Source of the DNA: Bacillota bacterium
GTDB taxonomy: Bacteria; Bacillota; UBA4882; UBA10575
Assembly (NCBI GenBank): GCA_012839115.1
Contig: DUNX01000082.1
Span: 1 to 49,020, forward strand
DNA length: 49,020 nucleotides
Direction of reading: 5' to 3'
In this document: positions 1-7,806 of the stretch, piece after piece
Layout of the letters: each line of letters opens with the position of its first letter
Numbering within the stretch: position 1 is the first letter of the stretch
Made by a program: the position numbers and the translations under genes
Notes under the pieces: model-generated
What the model was told of the DNA's origin: nothing
The model's input: the letters and a program-made list of their open reading frames with translations, nothing else
The model's database searches: none

Positions 1-155
1 GCTTGATTCCACGTACTCACCGTACGCGGGCTCTTTTTTGCTTCTTTGGGCCGCTTGTGCCCTACACTTTCGTGCACGACACACGCTACCTTACTTGTCC
101 TTTGCTGTCCGGTTTTCAAGGTCCAGTACGGTGGCGCCCCTGAATTGAGGCGCCA
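1..155 (-). other. Putative 5' leader of an rRNA operon (16S outside window)
   Basis: Noncoding DNA downstream of lysS. Read on the minus strand, 124-100 contains a CCTTGAAAACCGGACAG-like stretch. It resembles the TTGAAAACTGAACA sequences common in rRNA leaders and spacers of Bacillota (established knowledge, from memory). The presumed transcript would begin near 155 with a hairpin whose arms, 132-138 and 149-155, are exact 7-bp inverses. An rRNA operon after lysS is also the arrangement in Bacillus subtilis. The 16S gene itself is not in the window, so this is inference. Confidence 0.5.
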
Positions 156-161
156 TTTGAT

Positions 162-191
162 ATAATACCACAAAAAATTTATTTTGTCCAA
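162..191 (-). promoter_or_regulatory. Predicted strong promoter facing the left edge (rRNA operon)
   Basis: On the minus strand a -35 TTGGAC (191-186) and a -10 TATTAT (167-162) are separated by 18 bases of A/T-rich DNA. The promoter sits about 90 bases after the lysS stop codon and points away from it, into the putative rRNA leader. Confidence 0.55.
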
Positions 192-278
192 TACTTTTTT
201 TAATATTTTTAATTTCTTTTATAACAAAACTTCAAATCCTTCTCCCATGCACGTTTACCCTTTATCTTCAATCCTGAC

Positions 279-1781
279 TCAATCATTTTTCGGCCGCATA
301 AGAGGGAAAAGAAGCACATCCCGGATGGAAGTTGCTCCGGTCAGGATCATTACCAGCCGGTCGATGCCAATCCCTATTCCGCCGGTGGGCGGCATCCCGT
401 GTTCCAAGGCAACCAGGAAATCTTCATCCCACTCCATGGCTTCTTCATTTCCTTGGGCTTTCTCCCGGGCCTGGGCCACAAACCGCTCCCTCTGGTCAAG
501 CGGGTCGTTTAATTCGGTAAAGGCATTCGCCATCTCCCAACCATTAATGAAAAGTTCAAACCTCTCGGTTAACAGGGGGTTATCCGCCTTTTTCTTGGCC
601 AGGGGGGAGATCTCCACCGGATGGTCAACAAGAAAGACAGGACTGGTTAATTTCGGTTCTATATATACGGAAAGCAGTTCGTCAAGAACCTGGCCCTTCG
701 TCTTTTTCCCGGTCAAATCCAGCCCGAGTTTTTTCCCGATGGCCACCGCCTCTTCATCATCCTTAATGGCCAGCCAGTCAAGGCCGGTCTCCTTATGGAT
801 TGCTTCCATCATCGAAAGCCGCGGCCACGGCGGTGTTAAATCAATCTCTGTCCCTTGGTACTCCAGGCGAAGAGTACCCAGAACCTCCCGGGCAACGGTG
901 GAAAAGAGCGCTTCCGCCAGGTCCATCATATCCGAAAGGTCGGCATAGGCCTGGTAAAGTTCGAGCATGGTGAATTCGGGGTTGTGTTTGGTGGAAATCC
1001 CTTCGTTCCGGAAACACCGCCCAATCTCATAGACTTTTTCCAGGCCACCTACGATCAAACGCTTGTGGTAAAGCTCCAGGGCAATCCGGAGGTGCAAGTC
1101 GAGATCCAAGGCATTATGATGGGTGGTGAAAGGCCGGGCATGGCCCCCGCCGGCAATTACGCTCAGGATAGGGGTTTCCACCTCCAGAAAGCCCTGTTCA
1201 TCCAGGAAACGCCGGATTGCGGAGATAATGGCGCTACGGCGGCGAAAAACTTCCTGCGTCTCCGGGTTGGCGATCAGGTCCAGGTAGCGTTTGCGGTAAC
1301 GGAGATCCACGTCCTTTAACCCGTGCCATTTCTCGGGCAAAGGCCGCAGGGCTTTACTGAGGATCTCCCATTCTTTAATCTCTATGGTGATCTCACCCCG
1401 GCGGGTCCGGAAGACCGTCCCGTAGACACCAATAATATCACCCAGATCCAGGCCGGTGAAACGCTGGTAAGACTCGTCGCCCAAGGCATCGATCTTGGCA
1501 TAAACCTGGATTTGCCCGCTTAAATCCAGTAAATGGGCGAAAGAAGCCTTCCCGTGGGCCCGCAAGGACATAATTCGCCCCGCGATCCTGACTTCCCGGT
1601 TTTCAACGGCGTCAAAATCCTCAACAGCCGCGAATTCATTGATAATCTCCTGGGCCAGATGGGTACGGGAAAAACGTTTTCCGTACGGATCGATCCCTGC
1701 GCGGCGCAGTTCTTCCATTTTTCGCCGCCGGTCTTCCATTTCCCCGGTCCAGGCCGGTGTCTCCCGTAGCTCGTCTTTCAT
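279..1781 (-). CDS. lysS: Lysyl-tRNA synthetase, class II
   Basis: This 500-residue protein charges tRNA(Lys) with lysine in the cytoplasm. It has the class II LysRS layout: an N-terminal OB-fold anticodon-binding domain (about residues 60-160, with REVRIAGRIMSLR and FAHLLDLSGQIQVY), then the catalytic domain with motif 2 (IGRCFRNEGIS...HNPEFTMLELY) and motif 3 near the end (GGIGIGIDRLVMILTG). The length is normal for the family. It follows greA with a 38-base gap, so the two are probably co-transcribed from the promoter at 2386-2414. No clear terminator follows; the rRNA promoter starts about 90 bases downstream. Identification is secure. Confidence 0.97.
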   Translation of the reverse strand: MKDELRETPAWTGEMEDRRRKMEELRRAGIDPYGKRFSRTHLAQEIINEFAAVEDFDAVENREVRIAGRIMSLRAHGKASFAHLLDLSGQIQVYAKIDALGDESYQRFTGLDLGDIIGVYGTVFRTRRGEITIEIKEWEILSKALRPLPEKWHGLKDVDLRYRKRYLDLIANPETQEVFRRRSAIISAIRRFLDEQGFLEVETPILSVIAGGGHARPFTTHHNALDLDLHLRIALELYHKRLIVGGLEKVYEIGRCFRNEGISTKHNPEFTMLELYQAYADLSDMMDLAEALFSTVAREVLGTLRLEYQGTEIDLTPPWPRLSMMEAIHKETGLDWLAIKDDEEAVAIGKKLGLDLTGKKTKGQVLDELLSVYIEPKLTSPVFLVDHPVEISPLAKKKADNPLLTERFELFINGWEMANAFTELNDPLDQRERFVAQAREKAQGNEEAMEWDEDFLVALEHGMPPTGGIGIGIDRLVMILTGATSIRDVLLFPLMRPKND

Positions 1782-1819
1782 TTCCCATACCCCCTGTTTC
1801 CGGCTGTTCTGCCGGCTGG

Positions 1820-2299
1820 TTATTTGTTTATTTTCTCGACCCGGTAACGCAAAATCCCGGCAGGAACCGTGATTTCCACTTCTTCACCGGCTTTTTTTCC
1901 CAGTAAAGCCTGGCCCACCGGGGATTCGTTGGATATTTTATCCTCCGCCGGGTCCGCCTCTGCCGAACTGACAATGGTATAATTGAGCTTTTCCCCGCTT
2001 TCCAAGTCTTTTAGTAGTACCCGGGAGCCAAGGCCTACTTGGTCGGTCTGGACATCATTGTCATTAAGAACCCGGGCATTACGCAACATCTTCTCAATGG
2101 TCAGGATCCGCCCTTCAATAAATCCCTGTTCATTCTTGGCGTCTTCGTACTCCGAATTGTCCGTAATATCACCAAATTCAATCGCTTGTTTGATCCGCTG
2201 GGCTACTTCACGACGACGGACGGTCTTTAAATATTCCAGCTCTTTTTCGAGCTTATTAAGACCGTCAATGGTCAAAACGATTTCTTTATCTCTTAACAT
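1820..2299 (-). CDS. greA: Transcript cleavage factor GreA
   Basis: GreA rescues backtracked RNA polymerase by stimulating cleavage of the nascent RNA through the secondary channel. The 159-residue product has the N-terminal antiparallel coiled coil (LTIDGLNKLEKELEYL, GDITDNSEYEDAKNEQ with the acidic tip) and the C-terminal FKBP-like domain (VGLGSRVLLKD, ISNESPVGQALLGKKAGEEVEI). A GTG lies six bases upstream at 2305, but it is only three bases from the AAGGAG at 2314-2309. The ATG at 2299 has a 9-base spacing and is chosen here. It is first in a likely greA-lysS operon. Confidence 0.95.
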   Translation of the reverse strand: MLRDKEIVLTIDGLNKLEKELEYLKTVRRREVAQRIKQAIEFGDITDNSEYEDAKNEQGFIEGRILTIEKMLRNARVLNDNDVQTDQVGLGSRVLLKDLESGEKLNYTIVSSAEADPAEDKISNESPVGQALLGKKAGEEVEITVPAGILRYRVEKINK

Positions 2300-2385
2300 G
2301 ACCACGCTCTCCTTTGCGCTTTAATGCCCAGAAAATAATAACGAACACACCGGTCCGGTAGCCGGGGTGCCCAACAATTTATCTA

Positions 2386-2414
2386 ATTATAACTGAGGGG
2401 TTTTCCTGTGTCAA
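2386..2414 (-). promoter_or_regulatory. Promoter of greA-lysS
   Basis: Perfect consensus on the minus strand: -35 TTGACA (2414-2409), 17-base spacer, -10 TATAAT (2391-2386). The start codon of greA is about 85 bases downstream. The -35 box directly abuts the nested inverted-repeat element that fills the gap to dusB. Confidence 0.85.
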
Positions 2415-2859
2415 GGAGTCTCGTGGACTCGTCGCTCGTCGCTGGTTGCTCGTCGCTCGTACTTAAAGCATACTGTTGGAAACCGGTATTGCTCGTGTTT
2501 AAGTATCCCGTTGGAGTTAAGCACCAAAACCAGGCCAGGGCCCGGCGCTCTACCCCAGCGCGCCGGGGGGCTACCCTTGCCGGATTGCCGGCAGGCTAGC
2601 CCGCAATCGCCACTAGCGGCGTTAGGAGCGAGCAGGGCAAGGCGCGAGGGAGGACGGAGCGCAGATAATACTTGGGTATATCGAGCACCGCCCGCACCGA
2701 GCAACGCAGCCATGCGACGCTAATAAGGCCGCGTCTGCCGGCAATCCGGCAAAACACCATCAGCCTTTCCCCTATGCCACTCGTTACCCATTGCCCGCAT
2801 TCAACACCTATTCGCCACGAGCGACGAGAGACGAACAGCCTTATGCTATTCGTCGCCCG
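2415..2859. repeat. Noncoding element with nested inverted repeats (MITE/REP-like)
   Basis: The whole 445-base gap between the greA promoter and the dusB stop has no credible gene. It is built of nested inverted repeats. The outer pair, CTCGTCGCTCGT at 2449-2460 and its exact complement at 2817-2828, sits in runs of CGTCGCTCGT-like direct repeats. The inner pair is perfect over 18 bases (2577-2594 and 2735-2752, core GCCGGATTGCCGGC). The inner 140 bases are GC-rich and contain a GGCGCGAGGGAGGACGG stretch. The left end touches the greA -35 box and the right end touches the dusB stop. The architecture suggests a miniature mobile or REP-type repeat, or a structured RNA. Copy number in the genome is unknown. 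Confidence 0.6.
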
Positions 2860-3846
2860 TCAATCCTCCTCACCGGCGCAGGCTTGCTCGTATTCATCCA
2901 GGATCGCCAGGATTTCCTTTTCCGTACCGGCCCGGTAAAGGTGCTCCCGAACCCGGGCGGCGCCGGGAAAACCCTTGATGTACCAGGCCAAATGTTTGCG
3001 CATCTCCCGCACTCCCCGGTCCTCGCCGTAGCAGGCGATCTGTTGCTGCAGGTGAAACCGGGCCAGTCCAAGGCGTTCCCGGCGTAAAGGTTCCGCCGGC
3101 AGGGGTTTGCCGGCCAGGGCCGCGACCACCGACCGGATCAGCCAGGGGTTGCCCAATATACCCCGGCCAAGCATAAACCCGGCGCAACCGGTTTTCTCCT
3201 TCATCTGCAGGACATCTTCGGCGGAGAAAAGATCCCCGTTGCCGATAACCGGGATGGTGACTGCTTCCTTTACCCGTTTGATCACGCCCCAGTCGGCCCT
3301 TCCCTGGTAGAAATCCTCCCGGTAGCGCCCGTGGACCGCCACGGCGGCCGCCCCTGCTTCCTGGCAGAGCCGCGCCAACTGGGGGGCCACTTCCGCCCCT
3401 CTTTCCCACCCGGCCCGCATCTTCACGGTCACCGGCCGCCCGGCCGCCTCGACCACGGCGGCGACAACCTCCGCCGCGCGGGGCAGGTCTTTCAGCAGGG
3501 CGGCGCCTTCCCCGTTCTTTACCACCTTGGGGACGGGGCAGCCCATGTTAATATCTAAAAAGGCAAAAGGGTAGGCCTGCAGCAACCCGGCGGCCCGGGC
3601 CATCAGCCCGGGGTCGGAGCCAAAGAGTTGCATGCTGACCGGCCCTTCTGCCTCTTCTGTCCGCAGGAGTTCCTTTGTCCGCTCGTTACCGTAGAGAAGC
3701 GCTTTGTCACTGACCATCTCGCCGCAGACCAGCCCGCAGCCGAACCTCTTGGCGATCTTCCGGAATGGTAAATCCGTCACCCCGGCCATAGGGGCCAGCA
3801 CCACCGGGTTCTCCAGTTCAACCGGGCCGATTCTCAACTTCACCAT
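2860..3846 (-). CDS. dusB: tRNA-dihydrouridine synthase (DusB family)
   Basis: FMN-dependent enzyme that reduces uridine to dihydrouridine in the D-loop of tRNA. The 328-residue protein begins LRIGPVELENPVVLAPMAGVTD, the typical TIM-barrel start. It carries the catalytic cysteine motif NMGCPVPKVVKNGEGAALL, the VTVKMRAGW strand and the FMN phosphate-binding GRGILGNPWL. The reading frame is open upstream to 3975, but the ATG at 3846 has AGGAG seven bases ahead and starts exactly at the family N-terminus. It has its own promoter (3898-3926). Its 3' end runs straight into the noncoding repeat element. Confidence 0.95.
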   Translation of the reverse strand: MVKLRIGPVELENPVVLAPMAGVTDLPFRKIAKRFGCGLVCGEMVSDKALLYGNERTKELLRTEEAEGPVSMQLFGSDPGLMARAAGLLQAYPFAFLDINMGCPVPKVVKNGEGAALLKDLPRAAEVVAAVVEAAGRPVTVKMRAGWERGAEVAPQLARLCQEAGAAAVAVHGRYREDFYQGRADWGVIKRVKEAVTIPVIGNGDLFSAEDVLQMKEKTGCAGFMLGRGILGNPWLIRSVVAALAGKPLPAEPLRRERLGLARFHLQQQIACYGEDRGVREMRKHLAWYIKGFPGAARVREHLYRAGTEKEILAILDEYEQACAGEED

Positions 3847-3897
3847 CTGTTGTCTCCTCTTCTCTAACACCTTCATCTTCCGGCACTGTCTTGTAAT

Positions 3898-3926
3898 ATT
3901 ATAATGACTTTTTCCTACCGGTGCAA
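3898..3926 (-). promoter_or_regulatory. Promoter of dusB
   Basis: Minus strand -35 TTGCAC (3926-3921), 17-base spacer, -10 TATAAT (3903-3898), about 50 bases before the chosen dusB ATG. Confidence 0.8.
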
Positions 3927-3937
3927 GCAAACCGGGG

Positions 3938-3960
3938 GATAGGTTACTGTCTAACCTATC
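3938..3960. promoter_or_regulatory. 9-bp perfect inverted repeat, possible operator
   Basis: GATAGGTTA, a 5-base loop CTGTC, then TAACCTATC. It lies just upstream of the dusB -35 box, in the divergent region shared with the SNF2 helicase gene. There is no T-run on either side, so a terminator is unlikely. An operator for dusB, or for the divergent pair, is an inference. The rest of the gap (3961-4141) is pyrimidine-rich on the plus strand, with repeated GGATCTCTCC-like words and no clear promoter. Confidence 0.4.
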
Positions 3961-4141
3961 TGGCGATAGATACACTCTTTACCCTGTTTGGGTCTGCTGA
4001 CACCCTTTTTTGATTATCTCCCTGTTTGGTTAGGCTTCTTTGGATCTCTCCCTCCTTATGATCTCTTTTTCTTTTGGGATCTCTCCTTTTTTGGATCTTC
4101 CTCTTTGTGTAGATTAGCAGGCGCCGGGGAATCTTATAAGC

Positions 4142-5923
4142 ATGGAAAAACGCTTGGCAATCCTCTGTACTGAAGAAGAGTTTTCTCCCAAAATTCACTT
4201 TTTTGATGATCTGGCGCTATTTGAGGAAGAGATCGCCAACAATGCCTGGGATACCTGGCAGGCCTTTGCTCTCCGTCTCCGCGCCGAGGAGTTGGCGCAA
4301 AGGCAAGGCGGGGAGGAACTCCTGGTCCTAACGGAGTTGAAGGAGCGCTGGGAACAGGTGGGGTTAATCCCTTACGAGCACCAAATTGCCACAGTCAAGC
4401 GGGTAATCAATGAGATGCACGGCCGGGCCATTCTCGCCGATGAGGTGGGACTGGGGAAGACCATTGAGGCGGGGATGATCATCAAAGAATATATTCTCCG
4501 CGGGGTGGTAAAGAAGGTCTTGATCCTCACCCCCGCTTCCCTCTGCCGGCAGTGGGCTGCGGAACTGTCACAGAAATTCGCCCTCTACCCGGTAATTGCC
4601 CGGGGGCCAATGGACTGGAAACGTTACGACCTGATCGTCTGTTCCCTGGATACCGCAAAAAAAGAGGAGAACCGGCGGGAGTTGCAAGCGATCCCCTTTG
4701 ATCTGGTGGTCGTGGACGAAGCCCATAAACTGAAGAACCCGGCCACTTTAAACCATGGCTTGGTCTCCGGGTTGAAAAAACGCTTCTTTCTCCTTTTGAC
4801 CGCCACCCCCTTCCAGAACGACCTGAAGGAACTCTTCAACCTCATCTCCTTGCTCCGCCCCGGCCAATTGGGGAATTACCGCGCTTTCCGCCGGCGCTTT
4901 ATGAAAGATAAACGGGAGACTCAAAACACCGCCGAGCTTCGTTCTCTCTTGCAGGAGGTGATGATCCGGAACCGGCGCGGTCCCCGGATCCAGTTGCCGC
5001 CCAGGCGGGTGGCCACCCTGCCGCTGCTTCCTTCACCGGTGGAGAAAGAATTCTACCAGGCAGTCACCGATTTTGTCCGGCGGGAATATCGCCGCCAACA
5101 ACAGGCCGCGGTCAACCCCTTAACCCTCTTGACGCTCCAGCGGGAGGTCTGTTCCAGTTCGTTCGCGGCCGCCGGGACCCTTTACAAATTATGCACCAAG
5201 AGCGGGGAAACGGATGGGACACGGATCGTGACCTTGCTGGAAAAAGCGGCAGCCTTAAAGGAAAACGCCAAGATGAACCTGGTTGAAGCCATCCTCTCGC
5301 AACTGGAAAAGGAGAAGGTCTTGATCTTCACCGAGTTCCGGGCGACGCAACAGTACATCGGTTCCCGCCTGCAGAGGAAGGGCATCCCCGTCCTCAGTTT
5401 TGACGGGACGATGTCCGCCAGTAAAAAAGATTTTACTATTCACCGCTTCCGGACCGACCCCCGGTATCCGGTGCTGGTCTGCACCGAGGCGGGGGGGGAA
5501 GGGATCAATCTGCAGTTTTGCCGGACGATGATCAATTACGACCTGCCCTGGAACCCGATGCGCCTGGAACAGCGGATTGGCCGCCTCCACCGCCTGGGCC
5601 AGACCCGGGAGGTCTATGTCTATAACCTAGTGACCACCGGCACTATTGAGGAGTATCTGTTGCAACTGCTGATTGAAAAGGTCCGTCTCTTTGACCGGGT
5701 AATCGGCAATTCCCAGCGGATTATTGATTACTTCACCAAAAGCTCTTTTGAGGCCCGGGTGATGGAGGCGCTGATCAACACAGAGAATGATGCGGAACTC
5801 AGCGAAAGGTTTACCGCCCTGGGCGCAGAGATCGAAGAGGAACTCCGGCGGGCGCAAACGGACCGGCCTGCGGGTTTTGCCCTTCTTGATGAATTGAGCA
5901 CCGGCGAAAATGAACTGCATTGA
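4142..5923 (+). CDS. yqhH: SNF2-family DEAH helicase/ATPase (YqhH-like)
   Basis: A 593-residue superfamily 2 ATPase of the SNF2/RapA class. Walker A is at residues 103-107 (DEVGLGKTIEAG), the DEAH box at 192-195 (VVVDEAHKLKNP), motif III is LLLTATPFQN, and motif VI is in the C-terminal RecA lobe (QRIGRLHRLGQ). These enzymes use ATP to translocate on double-stranded DNA and remodel bound proteins. There is no accessory DNA-binding or nuclease domain. The next gene encodes a YqhG-family protein, and the same pair (yqhH-yqhG) exists in Bacillus subtilis, so this is the YqhH counterpart rather than RapA. The ATG has only a weak GGGGA ten bases upstream. The last codons lie inside a tandem repeat that continues past the stop. 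Confidence 0.88.
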   Translation: MEKRLAILCTEEEFSPKIHFFDDLALFEEEIANNAWDTWQAFALRLRAEELAQRQGGEELLVLTELKERWEQVGLIPYEHQIATVKRVINEMHGRAILADEVGLGKTIEAGMIIKEYILRGVVKKVLILTPASLCRQWAAELSQKFALYPVIARGPMDWKRYDLIVCSLDTAKKEENRRELQAIPFDLVVVDEAHKLKNPATLNHGLVSGLKKRFFLLLTATPFQNDLKELFNLISLLRPGQLGNYRAFRRRFMKDKRETQNTAELRSLLQEVMIRNRRGPRIQLPPRRVATLPLLPSPVEKEFYQAVTDFVRREYRRQQQAAVNPLTLLTLQREVCSSSFAAAGTLYKLCTKSGETDGTRIVTLLEKAAALKENAKMNLVEAILSQLEKEKVLIFTEFRATQQYIGSRLQRKGIPVLSFDGTMSASKKDFTIHRFRTDPRYPVLVCTEAGGEGINLQFCRTMINYDLPWNPMRLEQRIGRLHRLGQTREVYVYNLVTTGTIEEYLLQLLIEKVRLFDRVIGNSQRIIDYFTKSSFEARVMEALINTENDAELSERFTALGAEIEEELRRAQTDRPAGFALLDELSTGENELH

Positions 5924-5998
5924 GCGCCGGAGAAATTAGATTGCATTGAGTACTGGAAAAGACGAATTGAGTTGAACTGCATTGAGCACCGGAAGAGA
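5893..5998 (+). repeat. Degenerate tandem repeat across the yqhH/yqhG junction
   Basis: Units beginning ATTGAGCACCGG recur at 5893, 5919, 5945, 5966 and 5981. The first two intervals are exactly 26 bases; later ones shrink to 21 and 15. The helicase stop codon (5921-5923) lies in the second unit. As a result the end of the helicase (ELSTGENELH) resembles the sequence at the upstream yqhG start candidate (LSTGRDESLTGEN). The array looks like slippage-type duplication of a gene junction. Confidence 0.7.
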
Positions 5999-6005
5999 TG
6001 AATCC

Positions 6006-7100
6006 TTGACAGGGGAAAACGCCACGGATATTCGCGGGTTTGTCCTTGAAGCACTAGAGGTCTCGGGGGCAGTCTTTCGCGAGGTCAGCGAGGACCTGAT
6101 CCTGGCTGAGGTAACTGTAGAGATCCCGCCGCTTTTCTTTGACCCGCCCCGTCTGGAAAAGCAAAGCCTGAATCTGGTCTTTGACCCGGAAACGGCCAGC
6201 CGGTACCCTGGGGCGGAATTGGCGACCAAAAACAGCCCGCGCCTGCAGTGGTTTATTGCCGGGTTAAAAAAAAGAGGCCGGCTCACACTACAAACCCTCG
6301 TCTCTGACCCGGCCGCCGCCGGGGAAAAGATCCGCGCCCAGTGCCCGGAACTCCCGGCTGGCCAGCCGCACAGTGAGATCTTCCGCCCTTGGCTGTTGGT
6401 CAACTACGTGGTCGCCCGCTATGCCGACCAGTTATGGGAGGAACCGGTCAGCCTTGGGATTGATATGAGCAGCGGTGAAATTTTTGAGGGTTTCTTTGCC
6501 CTGTTAGAGAAAGCCGGGATGAAACCGGGAGTTCCCGCCGGCCAAATCGCCCGGCAGGTTATTCCGCTGGAAAAAGCCTTCGCTTTGCTCAGGGGCTTTT
6601 TGGCGAAGAAGATCGCCGCCGCCGACAGGTCCTGGTATAAAAATGCCCGCCGTTGCTATGAGGAGGAATTATTCTGCCTCTACCGGTATTATCATGAAAA
6701 AACCGGGATTTCCAGGCTAAACCCGGAGTTCACCCGGAAGGCGAAGGAACTCTATGAACAGTTCCGTCCCCGCATCGAGGTGCGTCCGGTTAATTTTGGC
6801 CTAATCTACCTCCCGGAATTCCTGTACACCACTGAAAAGGGTCGTCTCCGTTTTTGCCCCCTCTTGGGGCGGATTCGCACGGGTACGCGTGAAGAGTTGG
6901 CGGGTGGAGAGGCTACTACAGAAATCCCCGAAGCATATGCAGAAAAAAATCCCGAAGAAAAGTCTGCCGGAGAGTCCTCGGTGGAGAGCTGTCCGGGGAA
7001 ATCCCCGGTAAAAAATCGACCGGGAGAAATCTCCAGTCAGGAGCCTGCTGGAGCAATTCCCGACGAAGAGGTCATATCTCTCCATAATGGTAAAGAATGA
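6006..7100 (+). CDS. yqhG: YqhG-family protein, partner of the SNF2 helicase
   Basis: About 364 residues with no known biochemical function. Recognisable YqhG features are the N-terminal segment TDIRGFVLEALEVSGA, the SPRLQWFIAGLKKRGRLT stretch and the central PWLLVNYVVARYADQLWEEPVSLGIDMSSGEIFEGFF. Bacillus YqhG is about 260 residues. This protein has an extra C-terminal tail of roughly 70 residues rich in E, P, S and K. The TTG at 6006 has a GGAAGAG eight bases upstream and is preferred; a TTG at 5982 is the alternative and lies inside the tandem repeat. The 3' end overlaps the convergent rsmE by 29 bases. Conserved pairing with yqhH suggests a joint complex. Confidence 0.75.
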   Translation: MTGENATDIRGFVLEALEVSGAVFREVSEDLILAEVTVEIPPLFFDPPRLEKQSLNLVFDPETASRYPGAELATKNSPRLQWFIAGLKKRGRLTLQTLVSDPAAAGEKIRAQCPELPAGQPHSEIFRPWLLVNYVVARYADQLWEEPVSLGIDMSSGEIFEGFFALLEKAGMKPGVPAGQIARQVIPLEKAFALLRGFLAKKIAAADRSWYKNARRCYEEELFCLYRYYHEKTGISRLNPEFTRKAKELYEQFRPRIEVRPVNFGLIYLPEFLYTTEKGRLRFCPLLGRIRTGTREELAGGEATTEIPEAYAEKNPEEKSAGESSVESCPGKSPVKNRPGEISSQEPAGAIPDEEVISLHNGKE

Positions 7101-7806
7101 GCGCTGCGGTTACCGGTCCGGCGGTTTCTGCCCGCAGAATCCGGGGGCCCAGTGAGACGGGGAGGACATCGCGGTCCATGAAGAACTCCACCTCGTCCCG
7201 GGCAAACCCGCCTTCCGGCCCGACGACCAGGATTAACTCTTCAGGCTTGGGAATAGCCGTCAAAACCTGCCGGAGGTTCTTTTCCTGCTCCCCCTCCCAG
7301 GCCACCAGGGCCGGAACCCCGGCCGGCCACGGCAGGGTTTCGCTTGTTGCTAGGGGACGGACTGCGGGGATGATCCCCCGCTGGCTTTGTTTCGCCGCTT
7401 CCAGGGCAATCCTGGACCAACGGTTTTGCTTCTTGCCGGCCTGGGCCGGTTCCGGCCGCGCCACCGACCGGGAGGAAAGGAAGGGTTGGAAGGCAAAGAT
7501 ACCGACTTCGGTCCCTTTTTGCAGGACCCAATCCATCTTCTCCCCTTTCAAAAGGCTTTGGTAGAGATGGATCTTCAGCGCCGGTTCGCTCTCCTCTTCC
7601 TCTTTGGCCAGAACTTCGCCGGTCACCAGTTGCGGGGTGACGGTACGGAGCAGGACCCGGTAGGTATAACCCCGGCCGTCTGCCGCCCGGACCTCCGTCC
7701 CCGGCGGCAGACGGAGCACACGAGCGATATGCCTGGCGTCTTCCGGGGTGAAACGGACCATTTCCCCGACAACGCCGGCAGTGGAGGGCAAAAAGAACTT
7801 AGGCAC
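7072..7806 (-). CDS. rsmE: 16S rRNA m3U1498 methyltransferase RsmE
   Basis: A 244-residue SPOUT-class methyltransferase that methylates N3 of U1498 in 16S rRNA using SAM. It has the PUA-like N-terminal domain (MPKFFLPS..., HIARVLRLPPGTEV) and the trefoil-knot C-terminal motifs (LVVGPEGGFARDEVEF and LGPRILRAETAGPVTAALIL). The GTG start overlaps the end of prmA by eight bases, which fixes it and implies translational coupling; prmA-rsmE pairs are common in Bacillota. Its 3' end overlaps yqhG in the opposite orientation. Confidence 0.95.
   Translation of the reverse strand: MPKFFLPSTAGVVGEMVRFTPEDARHIARVLRLPPGTEVRAADGRGYTYRVLLRTVTPQLVTGEVLAKEEEESEPALKIHLYQSLLKGEKMDWVLQKGTEVGIFAFQPFLSSRSVARPEPAQAGKKQNRWSRIALEAAKQSQRGIIPAVRPLATSETLPWPAGVPALVAWEGEQEKNLRQVLTAIPKPEELILVVGPEGGFARDEVEFFMDRDVLPVSLGPRILRAETAGPVTAALILYHYGEI

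Noticed and set aside
3956-4198. 80-codon minus-strand frame in the dusB/yqhH divergent region
   Set aside because: Arises from a polypyrimidine tract, overlaps the helicase start, and lacks any recognisable domain.
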